The position numbers and the translations under genes were made by a program. Under the pieces are notes generated by a model that ran no database searches, was not told the origin of the DNA, and was given only the letters and a program-made list of their open reading frames with translations. This document shows, piece by piece, positions 1 to 5,398 of a stretch of DNA of 5,398 nt (within the stretch, counting starts at the first letter, position 1; every line of letters starts with the position of its first letter). This stretch comes from Chloroflexota bacterium. Its GTDB lineage: Bacteria; Chloroflexota; Limnocylindria; Limnocylindrales; Limnocylindraceae. The stretch spans positions 1 to 5,398 of the forward strand of contig CANKMK010000050.1 in assembly GCA_947483025.1 (NCBI GenBank). The letters run 5' to 3'.

Positions 1-1
1 A

Positions 2-208
2 GCTCAGCCAGCCACCCCGGCCCCAACGCCAACCCCAGCCCCAGAGACCACCGCCCCAACCCCAACACCTACTGCAACCCCAGCGCCAACCGAGGCGCCA
101 ACACCAACACCGGCTCCAACGGATCTGCCTCGGCGGACTCCGGAGCCGGTCAGCCCAACTCCGGCGGGGGATGAGTCGCCGGCAGCTTCGGAGAGCACGA
201 CTCCGTAG
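2..208 (+). CDS. C-terminal Pro/Thr/Ala-rich tail of a truncated protein (start outside window)
   Basis: An open frame runs from the left edge to a TAG stop at 206-208, giving 68 residues with no start codon in the window. The first 40 or so residues are almost only Pro, Thr and Ala, in PTPTP- and PAPTP-like repeats with scattered Glu. The last 25 are more mixed, contain Asp, Glu, Arg and Ser, and end in STTP. Such extended low-complexity tails are typical of exported or wall-exposed proteins, where they act as spacers or glycosylated stalks, and also occur in some membrane-anchored regulators. The tail has no LPXTG motif and no terminal hydrophobic anchor, so any membrane or wall attachment must lie upstream. 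It points the same way as the two secreted-protein genes that follow. The 117-base gap to the next start leaves room for a separate promoter. Function cannot be named. The reading frame is supported by the repeat pattern and by the stop falling just before a non-coding gap. Confidence 0.82.
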   Translation, partial: AQPATPAPTPTPAPETTAPTPTPTATPAPTEAPTPTPAPTDLPRRTPEPVSPTPAGDESPAASESTTP

Positions 209-224
209 CGGTACTTAACACCTT

Positions 225-251
225 CTCGACGGCTTTCGTGCCGTTGTCGAG
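225..251 (+). other. Imperfect stem-loop downstream of the truncated gene, possible weak terminator
   Basis: CTCGACGGC (225-233) can pair with GCCGT (240-244) and CGAG (248-251) around a six-base TTTCGT loop, with a three-base TGT bulge on the 3' side. It begins 17 bases after the TAG stop of the preceding gene. There is no T-run after it, so if it ends transcription it is a weak or factor-assisted terminator. It could equally be a 5'-leader structure of the next gene. Confidence 0.3.
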
Positions 252-311
252 TGGGTCGTGCGAAATGGCGCGGTAATTGACTCCGGGGCATTTCCCTTGG
301 GGTCTGTAGTT

Positions 312-317
312 AGGAGG
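312..317 (+). promoter_or_regulatory. Strong Shine-Dalgarno AGGAGG that decides a GTG start
   Basis: AGGAGG at 312-317 is a full anti-16S match. It lies eight bases before GTG at 326 and fourteen before the in-frame ATG at 332. The normal spacing therefore favours GTG as the initiator. The two choices differ by only two residues and both keep the signal peptide. The upstream gap (209-311) shows an isolated TTGACT at 277-282, but no acceptable -10 at a normal distance. Confidence 0.8.
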
Positions 318-325
318 ACACAATT

Positions 326-1783
326 GTGTCTATGAAGAACAAGTTCGTGACGGCAGTCACGACAGCGGGCTTGCTCGCTGGGATCCTCGGATCCGCATTC
401 GTACCTTCGGTCAAGGCGGCCGCAGGCACGTTGGACGCAACAGAGACAACGTTCACCGAGACGAACACGTTGAATGGAGACGGCCTCCTCTCAACCACTC
501 CTCTGCAGTTGGTCTCTGCGACCATGGCAGCTGCTGCTGAAACAGATGCCACGATTACGTTTGACATTGAAGATTCAAACAACACAAACATTCCAACTGG
601 CACAGCCTGGTCGGCAGTAACGACTGGCGTAATCCGCATGTCGGATGGCGCGGCTTTGGTGTCGTCACTTAGCGGCTACGTCACAGCAGGGGCGACTGTC
701 CTTGAAATGGCAGCCGCAACTACGACCTCCGCTGGAGTAGGGACACTCACAATCACGGTTGGCGGCGGCTCAAAGACCGTTTACTACCGAGCTGTGGGCG
801 CAGCAGCATCAGTCACCCTTGCCAACGCTGGTGCTACGGCACTTGCGGGCGGCAAGGCATCAGAGGCTGATAAGATTACAATCGAAGTTAAGGACGCAGC
901 TGGCTTTGTATTGTCAACACCTGCTGATGCCGATGTGACCTTCACGGTTGGCACAGGTTCCGCAGGAGCAGCCGGCGACGTCTCTACAACCACTGCAGAC
1001 GATGGCAAGTTTAAACTTGCTACGACTGCATGTGACGCTGCAACGTCGTTGACGGCCGTGGGTGATACGGCAAAGTCGTTCACCTTTACCGCCACAGTTG
1101 CAACGATTGTTTCAAATTCGCTAAGCATCAAGTGCACCGATGACGGTGAGTTCGCCAAAATTACTGGCGCAACTGCATCGGCTAAGTCGGCCGACCTGAG
1201 CGGTGCCATTACGGTGACATTCTCAGTACAGGACGGCTTTGGCAACGCACTTGGCTATGGCGGAGTTGTTGACATTGTTGGCGCAGGCGGCCACGTGCTT
1301 GCCGGCACCTATTACCCAACTGCGGACGCAGCGGCTGGTGACACGAAGGGTTCGTTGGCAACAGCCGGACGAACCGCTGATGTGACGATCTCCACGGTTG
1401 GTTCCTGGACGAACGTCATCACGGTTGACTCGTGGGCACGAAACGCCTACGTGACCTACACCATGGCGGATTCGGACCTCTCAACAGCTGAGGTTCAGGC
1501 GTGGACGAAGACGTTCAAGTTTGCTTCGGTTGAGCCAACGGATAGCGATGATGCAACTCTTACGAAGTCGAAGTACACGCTAACTGCTGACTTCGGTACT
1601 GGAGCTGCTAAGAAGAAGATCTCGTTCGTAGTTGAGAACACTGCGACGGGCTCCGTTGTGACCTACGTGCGCAAGGCAAACGCCTCAGGCGTTGCCAAGT
1701 ACACGATTGGCCGCAAGGGTACCTTCGAGGTCTACGCAATGCTTGGTGATGAGATCACTGACAGCGTTGTGGTTAAGCGCTAA
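326..1783 (+). CDS. Secreted Ala/Thr-rich protein with Ig-like (Big_1-like) repeats, possible S-layer or surface protein
   Basis: A 485-residue protein. Residues 1-31 form a signal peptide: a short basic start (KNK), a hydrophobic core and a cleavage site around SVKA-AAG. The mature part is rich in Ala, Thr, Val, Gly and Ser and poor in charge, aromatics and Cys (only Cys236 and Cys270), as expected of stacked beta-sandwiches. After an N-terminal region (about 32-157), two segments (about 159-270 and 275-382) share a pattern: an Ala/Thr-rich strand, then a V-x-D-x-x-G-x-x-L turn (VKDAAGFVL at 188-196, VQDGFGNAL at 301-309), then further strands. This resembles invasin-type Ig-like domains. 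A last module (about 407-485) carries TLTKSKYTL, TYVRKANASG and ends VVVKR. No sortase motif, GPI-like tail or C-terminal membrane segment is present. The ideal Shine-Dalgarno and powerful terminator suggest an abundant product. S-layer or surface coat protein is inference; secreted adhesin is the alternative. No family name is certain. Confidence 0.93.
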   Translation: MSMKNKFVTAVTTAGLLAGILGSAFVPSVKAAAGTLDATETTFTETNTLNGDGLLSTTPLQLVSATMAAAAETDATITFDIEDSNNTNIPTGTAWSAVTTGVIRMSDGAALVSSLSGYVTAGATVLEMAAATTTSAGVGTLTITVGGGSKTVYYRAVGAAASVTLANAGATALAGGKASEADKITIEVKDAAGFVLSTPADADVTFTVGTGSAGAAGDVSTTTADDGKFKLATTACDAATSLTAVGDTAKSFTFTATVATIVSNSLSIKCTDDGEFAKITGATASAKSADLSGAITVTFSVQDGFGNALGYGGVVDIVGAGGHVLAGTYYPTADAAAGDTKGSLATAGRTADVTISTVGSWTNVITVDSWARNAYVTYTMADSDLSTAEVQAWTKTFKFASVEPTDSDDATLTKSKYTLTADFGTGAAKKKISFVVENTATGSVVTYVRKANASGVAKYTIGRKGTFEVYAMLGDEITDSVVVKR

Positions 1784-1792
1784 CTAGGTTTC

Positions 1793-1816
1793 GTACCCGG
1801 AGCACGATCCGGTTAC
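1793..1816 (+). other. Small 3'-UTR stem-loop just before the terminator
   Basis: CCGGA (1797-1801) pairs with TCCGG (1808-1812) around GCACGA. After one C/T mismatch the helix continues with GTA (1793-1795) against TAC (1814-1816). It lies ten bases after the stop codon and two bases before the large terminator stem. It may simply stabilise the 3' end of the message. Confidence 0.4.
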
Positions 1817-1818
1817 AT

Positions 1819-1858
1819 GTGGCGGCCCCAGGGGAGACCTTGGGGCCGCCACTTTTCT
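1819..1858 (+). terminator. Strong intrinsic terminator
   Basis: A 15-bp stem is formed by 1819-1833 (GTGGCGGCCCCAGGG) and 1838-1852, with only one G-T wobble. It is closed by a GAGA (GNRA-type) tetraloop and followed directly by TTTTCT at 1853-1858. This is a textbook factor-independent terminator. It ends the transcript of the 485-residue secreted protein. It also stands between that gene and the next one on the same strand, whose Shine-Dalgarno starts 18 bases later. Confidence 0.93.
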
Positions 1859-1876
1859 CATTAGTCCGCTTTAAGT

Positions 1877-1881
1877 GGAGG
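1877..1881 (+). promoter_or_regulatory. Shine-Dalgarno GGAGG that decides the start of the second secreted protein
   Basis: GGAGG at 1877-1881 lies eight bases before ATG at 1890. A GTG at 1875, in the same frame, overlaps this element and has no ribosome site of its own, so it is rejected as a start. Choosing 1890 also gives a cleaner signal peptide beginning MNIRAK. Confidence 0.85.
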
Positions 1882-1889
1882 GCCTTGCA

Positions 1890-3521
1890 ATGAATATCCG
1901 AGCCAAGGTATTGGCAGTCGCGATAGTCGTTCTGGCGGGGCTTGCTCCATCTCAGGCATACGCCGCTACTGACAACGCAATCGACATTCCTGGTGTGCTG
2001 CTCGTGGGCAGCAGCGTCAACTCCGCCGTGGGGGGCATCACGTATGACCGTGTTTGGCGCCTTGAGGTTACGGCACCTCGGGTGCTGAGCATTCGCCTCG
2101 ACCCGCTAGAGACTGGCGCCGAGCTTGGGCTCTACCTGCTGGCCAATGGCATCACGAGCTTGCAGGATGAATTCTTCGACATTTACACTCTCAAGTCTTC
2201 TGCGCGTGCCGGGGGCGTCCAGCGCATTACCACGGCGGTGAGCCCTGGCACTTACTACATCAACGTGAATGGCAGAAACGTCGATCGCGCCCATAAGTTC
2301 TCGCTGTCTGTCACGCTTGTGCCTGACCCAACGCCTCCTATCGCCACCCTCTCCGTGGCCGGCGGCAAGAGCGCGATTGACAACGCGCTGACGACTGCGA
2401 CGATCACCGCGCGTGATGCGCTGAGTGGCGTGAGCAGCTACCGGATCCGCGTCGCTGGCGAAAGCTGGAGTGAGTGGACCACCGTTGCAACGATCAGCAC
2501 GCTATCTCTCACGGTGCCGGTGCAGCTGCGGGCCATTTCTGGTCTACAGCGCGTCGACCTAGAGACGAGAAACTCTCTTGGTCTTGTGAGTGACCTTGCG
2601 AGTGATTCCGTCACCGTTGATCTTGCCCTTCCGCGTGCCACCAGGCTCACTCCAACTGGAGTCGATGGCATCACCACGGTTGCCAAGCCAGTCGTGACCT
2701 ATCAGTTCAGTGAGCCGATGATTGCGGCAACATGGCTGACAGGTGGGTTGTCTGTCGCCTTTGCCGACGGTCAGCCCGTGGCTGGGAAGTTCACCTACGA
2801 CAGCAAGCTGCGACGCGGGTCGTGGGTATCGACCTCTAATCTTCCTCTTGGATCAACGATCGTCGTTTCGGGTGGGTCACCAACCGATGTCGCCGGGAAC
2901 CGGGCGGAGATTGAACCGTTCTCGCTCACCTACCTTGCGCCGACAAAGCTTGTTGCAGCAGCAGTGTCGGGGAAGCCATTTATTGATACACCACTGAACC
3001 TGAGGGTTACAACTACTGGGATTGAGGCTGGATCCACCGTGTGGCTGGAGCGCTACACGGATGCCGAGTGGGAGGGGTATCGCTCCACTACGCTCACCTT
3101 GACTGGTGGGCGCGTGAACATGCCCGTGCCCGAGAGCGGGCGCTACCGCTGGCGCTACCAGAGCGACGGCCTGCGCAAAGAGGCAGTTTCGAGCGAGTTC
3201 ACCTTGGCAGTGCGACCGCGCCTTACTCTGACTGGCCTCTCAACTTCGTCGACGCGTTCCGTGGTGCGTGGGCAGGCGGTCACCATTGCCGGAGTCGCCA
3301 ACCCGGTGAGCACGCCCGTGAACCTCACGCTCTACAGCTGCAACAGTTCGTTTAGCTCGTGCGCTCCTCGTGAGACAACACCGCTGGTGCCTGGGGCGGA
3401 TGGCAGCTTCTCGCTCGCCTGGACCCCGGCCAAGGGCTACTGGGCCTGGGGGGTGAAGTCTGTGGCGACGGCTGACTTCTCAGCCGGCAGCAGCCCCCTC
3501 TATAGGTTCCGCGCACCGTAA
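1890..3521 (+). CDS. Secreted multidomain protein: PPC-like domain plus tandem Ig-like domains
   Basis: A 543-residue protein with a clear signal peptide: basic NIRAK, hydrophobic core at about 7-18, cleavage likely after QAYA25. Residues 32-143 look like a PPC-type beta-sandwich, with a strand pattern ending SPGTYYINVNG and KFSLSV, followed by a DPTPP linker. Residues 148-246 form an Ig-like domain (ATITARDALSGVSSYRIRV). Residues 250-348 resemble a Big_5/SbsA-type Ig domain, with VTYQFSEPM at 269-277 and DVAGN at 333-337. Two further sandwich modules follow at about 350-442 and 443-543. The last has the RGQAVTIAGVANP opening and GSFSLAWTPAKGYW closing that are typical of Ig-like repeats in actinobacterial exported proteins. 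Cys484 and Cys491 may form a disulfide. No enzyme motif or C-terminal anchor is seen. It lies directly downstream of the first secreted protein, behind that gene's terminator, so it may be a lower-abundance partner, for example a linker or adhesin. The coding call is secure; the function is unknown. Confidence 0.93.
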   Translation: MNIRAKVLAVAIVVLAGLAPSQAYAATDNAIDIPGVLLVGSSVNSAVGGITYDRVWRLEVTAPRVLSIRLDPLETGAELGLYLLANGITSLQDEFFDIYTLKSSARAGGVQRITTAVSPGTYYINVNGRNVDRAHKFSLSVTLVPDPTPPIATLSVAGGKSAIDNALTTATITARDALSGVSSYRIRVAGESWSEWTTVATISTLSLTVPVQLRAISGLQRVDLETRNSLGLVSDLASDSVTVDLALPRATRLTPTGVDGITTVAKPVVTYQFSEPMIAATWLTGGLSVAFADGQPVAGKFTYDSKLRRGSWVSTSNLPLGSTIVVSGGSPTDVAGNRAEIEPFSLTYLAPTKLVAAAVSGKPFIDTPLNLRVTTTGIEAGSTVWLERYTDAEWEGYRSTTLTLTGGRVNMPVPESGRYRWRYQSDGLRKEAVSSEFTLAVRPRLTLTGLSTSSTRSVVRGQAVTIAGVANPVSTPVNLTLYSCNSSFSSCAPRETTPLVPGADGSFSLAWTPAKGYWAWGVKSVATADFSAGSSPLYRFRAP

Positions 3522-3565
3522 GGGCTTCGTGAAACGAAATCGGGGGGAGGGCGCCTTAGGTAGGC

Positions 3566-3599
3566 GTGGGGCCCGACGCTGGCGGGCATAGGGCCCCAC
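3566..3599. terminator. Probable bidirectional terminator between convergent genes
   Basis: GTGGGGCCC (3566-3574) and GGGCCCCAC (3591-3599) form a perfect 9-bp stem around a 16-base loop. Inside it GCCCG/CGGGC (3571-3575 and 3583-3587) offer a competing pairing. The stem sits between a plus-strand stop at 3521 and a minus-strand stop at 3633, where a shared terminator is expected. Two smaller hairpins flank it: TTCGT-GAA-ACGAA (3526-3538) and GGCTC-TTT-GAGCC (3608-3620). None has a good T-run on either side, so termination strength is uncertain. Confidence 0.5.
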
Positions 3600-3632
3600 T
3601 CTCCCCTGGCTCTTTGAGCCCTCCCTGGCTGG

Positions 3633-4490
3633 CTAGGGGCGCCCGGCGACCGCCTGGGCAAGAGTGGTGAAGCGCACGCCGCCAAGGGCTTTTCCGGCAG
3701 CAATGATCGCCTCGAGCACCTCGGCGCGACTGCCGCGCCCAATGCACTCCGGGTGGAAGGTATAGGTCAGCACGCCGCTACGCAGACTCTTATCTGTGGT
3801 GGCGCGGGCATGCGCCAAGCGCAGCTCGGCAAGGACTACTTCAGCAAAGGCGCTCGGCGCTGCAGCCGGTCCACCACCGCGACCCGGTTCAAACCAGGGC
3901 CAGTCGTCGAGCCAGTGGCTGATCGGCGCTTCGAGCAGCGTGCCATCGGTGCCAAGCGTTGAACGTTCAATGGTGTGTTTGTCGCCATGGCGGACGGGGG
4001 TGATGCGCGTCTCCTCCCAGGCGAGCGACGAGTCGTAGGTGAAGCCCGCCTCTTCTACAAACTGCAGCGTCTGTTCAGAGAGCGACCAGTAGGGGGCGCG
4101 GAAGCCAACGATCGGTGCGGTGTATCCGGCTGCATGGGCGGCGGTAGTGAGGGCGGCCTTCTGACGCACGATCAGGTCGCGCTCTTTCTCGGCGGGGAGG
4201 GCGGCATGGTCTTCATGCGCCCAGCCGTGGCAGCCAACCTCATGGCCGCCGGCCACGATGGCGGCGAGGCTCTCGGGCCAAGTGTGCGCGGTGTGTACCG
4301 GAACGAAGAAGGTGCCAGGCACCGACTCGCGCGCGAGGATGTTGAGGATGCGGGGGAGAGCAACGCGCGGGCCGAACTCACCAATGGAGCGATCGAAGGG
4401 GCGGTGCCCCTTCTCTACATCGGAGCTGATGGCGTCATGATCGAAGGTCAGCGCGACCTGCAGGATCACCTCGTTCGCCGCCTGGTTCAT
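3633..4490 (-). CDS. Polysaccharide deacetylase, CE4/NodB family, HpPgdA-like group
   Basis: A 285-residue enzyme of the metal-dependent NodB fold, which removes N-acetyl or similar acyl groups from sugars or small amides. Motifs in order: TFDHD (15-19; base Asp17, metal ligand Asp19), TFFVP (60-64), H-G-W-A-H (88-92; metal ligands His88 and His92), FRAPYWS (130-136), YDSSL (152-156), HWLDDWPWF (192-200) and TFHPECIGR (244-252, with the late catalytic His246). The [12 protein letters not shown] segment and the DDWP and HPxxIGR signatures match the group containing Helicobacter PgdA-like deacetylases rather than secreted chitin deacetylases. All active-site residues are present and the length is normal. 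The frame stays open upstream to 4604, but that would run antisense through the tRNA-Pro gene, so ATG 4490 is chosen. It has no Shine-Dalgarno; a TAnnnT element six bases upstream suggests a leaderless message. There is no signal peptide, so it is probably cytoplasmic. The substrate may be a cell-wall precursor or a cyclic amide; the sequence cannot decide. Confidence 0.93.
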   Translation of the reverse strand: MNQAANEVILQVALTFDHDAISSDVEKGHRPFDRSIGEFGPRVALPRILNILARESVPGTFFVPVHTAHTWPESLAAIVAGGHEVGCHGWAHEDHAALPAEKERDLIVRQKAALTTAAHAAGYTAPIVGFRAPYWSLSEQTLQFVEEAGFTYDSSLAWEETRITPVRHGDKHTIERSTLGTDGTLLEAPISHWLDDWPWFEPGRGGGPAAAPSAFAEVVLAELRLAHARATTDKSLRSGVLTYTFHPECIGRGSRAEVLEAIIAAGKALGGVRFTTLAQAVAGRP

Positions 4491-4496
4491 GGGCGA

Positions 4497-4502
4497 AGGG
4501 TA
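4497..4502 (-). promoter_or_regulatory. Candidate -10 element of a leaderless promoter for the deacetylase
   Basis: Read on the minus strand, TACCCT (4502 down to 4497) fits TAnnnT and is followed by six bases and then the ATG at 4490. This is the spacing expected if transcription starts on the A of the start codon. There is no TTGACA-like -35 at 16-18 bases upstream and no Shine-Dalgarno before the ATG. Confidence 0.4.
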
Positions 4503-4525
4503 GCGCCAATCGGCTATCCTTCCCC

Positions 4526-4540
4526 TCCCGCGGTGCGGGA
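4526..4540. repeat. Perfect inverted repeat in the divergent deacetylase/tRNA-Pro gap
   Basis: TCCCGC (4526-4531) and GCGGGA (4535-4540) are exact inverted copies around GGT. The centre is 43 bases before the deacetylase ATG and 13 before the tRNA-Pro 5' end. It could be an operator or an RNA hairpin in the tRNA leader. A TATCCT (4515-4520), a possible -10 for the tRNA operon, lies just to its left. Confidence 0.4.
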
Positions 4541-4545
4541 TCGGT

Positions 4546-4622
<77 letters not shown>

Positions 4623-4664
4623 GAATCACCAGTGATCTGGCGATCTAAGCGAAGATAGGCACAG

Positions 4665-4740
4665 GCGCCCTTAGCTCAGCGGATAGAGCATCTGGCTTCG
4701 GACCAGAGGGTCGGGGGTTCGAGTCCCTCAGGGCGCACCA
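4665..4740 (+). tRNA. tRNA-Arg (anticodon UCG)
   Basis: A 76-base cloverleaf with encoded CCA. Acceptor strands GCGCCCT (4665-4671) and AGGGCGC (4730-4736) pair fully, with discriminator A at 4737. The D arm contains AGCTCAGCGGATAGAGC. The anticodon stem is TCTGG/CCAGA (4691-4695 and 4703-4707) around loop CTTCGGA, so the anticodon is TCG at 4698-4700, reading CGA. The T arm contains GGTTCGAGTCC. The UCG choice is less usual than ACG or CCG for bacterial CGN arginine codons. Confidence 0.96.
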
Positions 4741-4754
4741 TCTCTTCTCTCGCA

Positions 4755-4773
4755 ATCTGCTCCGCACGCAGAT
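4755..4773 (+). other. Stem-loop after tRNA-Arg, possible tRNA operon terminator
   Basis: ATCTGC (4755-4760) and GCAGAT (4768-4773) are exact inverted copies around TCCGCAC. The structure starts 15 bases after the tRNA 3' end. It is followed by GTGAAATCTC rather than a T-run, so it would be a weak terminator or a processing barrier. Confidence 0.35.
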
Positions 4774-4803
4774 GTGAAATCTCAAAGATGCGCACCATTT
4801 CGC

Positions 4804-4832
4804 TTGACCGATTCAACGCTGCGCGCCACGAT
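4804..4832 (+). promoter_or_regulatory. Candidate promoter for a leaderless response-regulator transcript
   Basis: TTGACC (4804-4809) matches the -35 consensus at five of six positions. After a 17-base spacer, CACGAT (4827-4832) keeps the key second A, the fifth A and the last T of a -10 element. Six bases later comes the ATG at 4839, so the predicted transcription start falls on or next to the start codon. No Shine-Dalgarno is seen before that ATG, which agrees with leaderless translation. Confidence 0.45.
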
Positions 4833-4838
4833 CAGAAT

Positions 4839-5398
4839 ATGAAGATTCTCCTCATCGAAGACGACGCCCGACTTGGCCCGCTCATTGCGCGACTCCTCAC
4901 CGCTGAGCGTCATACCGTGCAGCTCTCTGCGACCGGCGCCGACGGCATTACCTTCTGGGAATCTGCATCGTGGGACCTGGTCATTCTCGATCGCATGCTC
5001 CCTGATCTAGAAGGCTCGTCGATTCTGCGCGACCGACGCCACGCCGGCGACACCACGCCGGTGCTAATGCTTACCGCCCTTGGCACTGTCGACGATCGCG
5101 TTGAGGGGCTCGACGCTGGCGCCGACGATTACTTGACGAAGCCCTTCGCCGCCACGGAACTCTTGGCCCGCGTGCGCGCCCTCGGTCGCCGCGGCGAGAT
5201 GTCGGCGAGCGGCGAGGCCGAGCGCGAGGTCGTGCCCGGGCTTCTCTTGGATGAAGGTCGCCATGCCCTCACCGCCGGCGAGAAGGTGATCGACCTTTCG
5301 GCGCGCGAGTACGCACTCATTGCCTACCTGATTCGCAATCGCGGTATTGCCCTCACCCGACAGCAGCTGCTCGACGAGGTGTGGGGAGCAGAGCCCGA
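4839..5398 (+). CDS. OmpR/PhoB-family response regulator, 3' end missing
   Basis: A cytoplasmic transcription factor of a two-component system. The frame starts at ATG 4839 and runs off the right edge after 186 complete codons; about 40 more are expected. Residues 1-117 are a receiver domain: acidic pocket Glu7-Asp8-Asp9, phospho-acceptor Asp51 in VILDRMLPD, switch Thr79 in LMLTAL, and Lys101 in DDYLTKPF. A linker of about 15 residues follows. The winged-helix domain then starts near residue 132, with LSAREYALIAYLIRNRG (153-169) and LTRQQLLDEVWG (172-183) matching OmpR-type DNA-binding domains. All phosphorylation residues are intact. The cognate histidine kinase is usually encoded just downstream and would lie outside the window. 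The start is supported by the standard MKILLIEDD opening. The signal sensed and the target genes cannot be read from this sequence. Confidence 0.96.
   Translation, partial: MKILLIEDDARLGPLIARLLTAERHTVQLSATGADGITFWESASWDLVILDRMLPDLEGSSILRDRRHAGDTTPVLMLTALGTVDDRVEGLDAGADDYLTKPFAATELLARVRALGRRGEMSASGEAEREVVPGLLLDEGRHALTAGEKVIDLSAREYALIAYLIRNRGIALTRQQLLDEVWGAEP

Noticed and set aside
20..121. Short tandem repeats in the left edge as a possible CRISPR or regulatory array
   Set aside because: The period is three to six bases, in phase with Pro/Thr codons of an open frame, with no spacers. It is coding low complexity.
4..291. A minus-strand Gly/Val/Ala-repeat frame opposite the left-edge tail
   Set aside because: Its GVGVGAG pattern is just the complement of the Pro/Thr codon repeats on the plus strand. 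It also extends across the non-coding gap with no ribosome site.
277..312. Promoter built on TTGACT at 277-282 for the first secreted-protein gene
   Set aside because: No acceptable -10 lies 16-19 bases downstream. The nearest TA-containing hexamers are 20 or more bases away or overlap the Shine-Dalgarno.
784..1245. A 153-codon minus-strand frame inside the first secreted-protein gene
   Set aside because: It lies wholly opposite a gene with a signal peptide, ideal Shine-Dalgarno and terminator. Long antisense frames are expected opposite Ala/Thr/Val-rich coding sequence.

Overview
The window reads as a piece of a moderately GC-rich bacterial chromosome, most likely an actinobacterium. The grounds are indirect: Ala/Thr/Val-rich secreted beta-sandwich proteins, Pro/Thr-rich tails, TAnnnT-like -10 elements placed exactly where a leaderless start would need them, and GC-rich codon use. 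Chloroflexota also carry such Pro/Thr tails and are not excluded. No mobile element, CRISPR array, phage gene or resistance gene is visible.

Left half (1-3521, all on +): a cell-surface or export block. It opens with the Pro/Thr/Ala-rich C-terminal tail of a gene entering from the left (2-208). Next is a 485-residue secreted Ala/Thr-rich protein with Ig-like (invasin Big_1-like) repeats, behind an excellent Shine-Dalgarno (326-1783). A very strong intrinsic terminator follows (1819-1858). Then comes a second secreted protein of 543 residues (1890-3521), with a PPC-like N-terminal domain followed by several Ig-like modules, including one resembling Big_5/SbsA-type domains. The terminator sits only 18 bases before the Shine-Dalgarno of the second gene, so the two may form a high/low expression pair.

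Middle (3522-4490): a convergent, hairpin-rich junction with a probable bidirectional terminator at 3566-3599, then a minus-strand polysaccharide deacetylase (CE4/NodB fold, HpPgdA-like group). It is best started at 4490, so that it does not run through the tRNA gene. It has no signal peptide.

Right part (4491-5398, +): tRNA-Pro(CGG) and tRNA-Arg(UCG) in tandem, then the first 186 codons of an OmpR/PhoB-type response regulator that runs off the right edge. A -35/-10 pair ends six bases before its ATG, which suggests a leaderless transcript.

Taken together, the secreted proteins and the deacetylase fit envelope construction and the response regulator could be an envelope-stress or surface regulator, but nothing in the sequence links the regulator to those genes. 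I found no convincing sign of a wholly new system. The least explained items are the pair of surface proteins and their terminator-gated arrangement.
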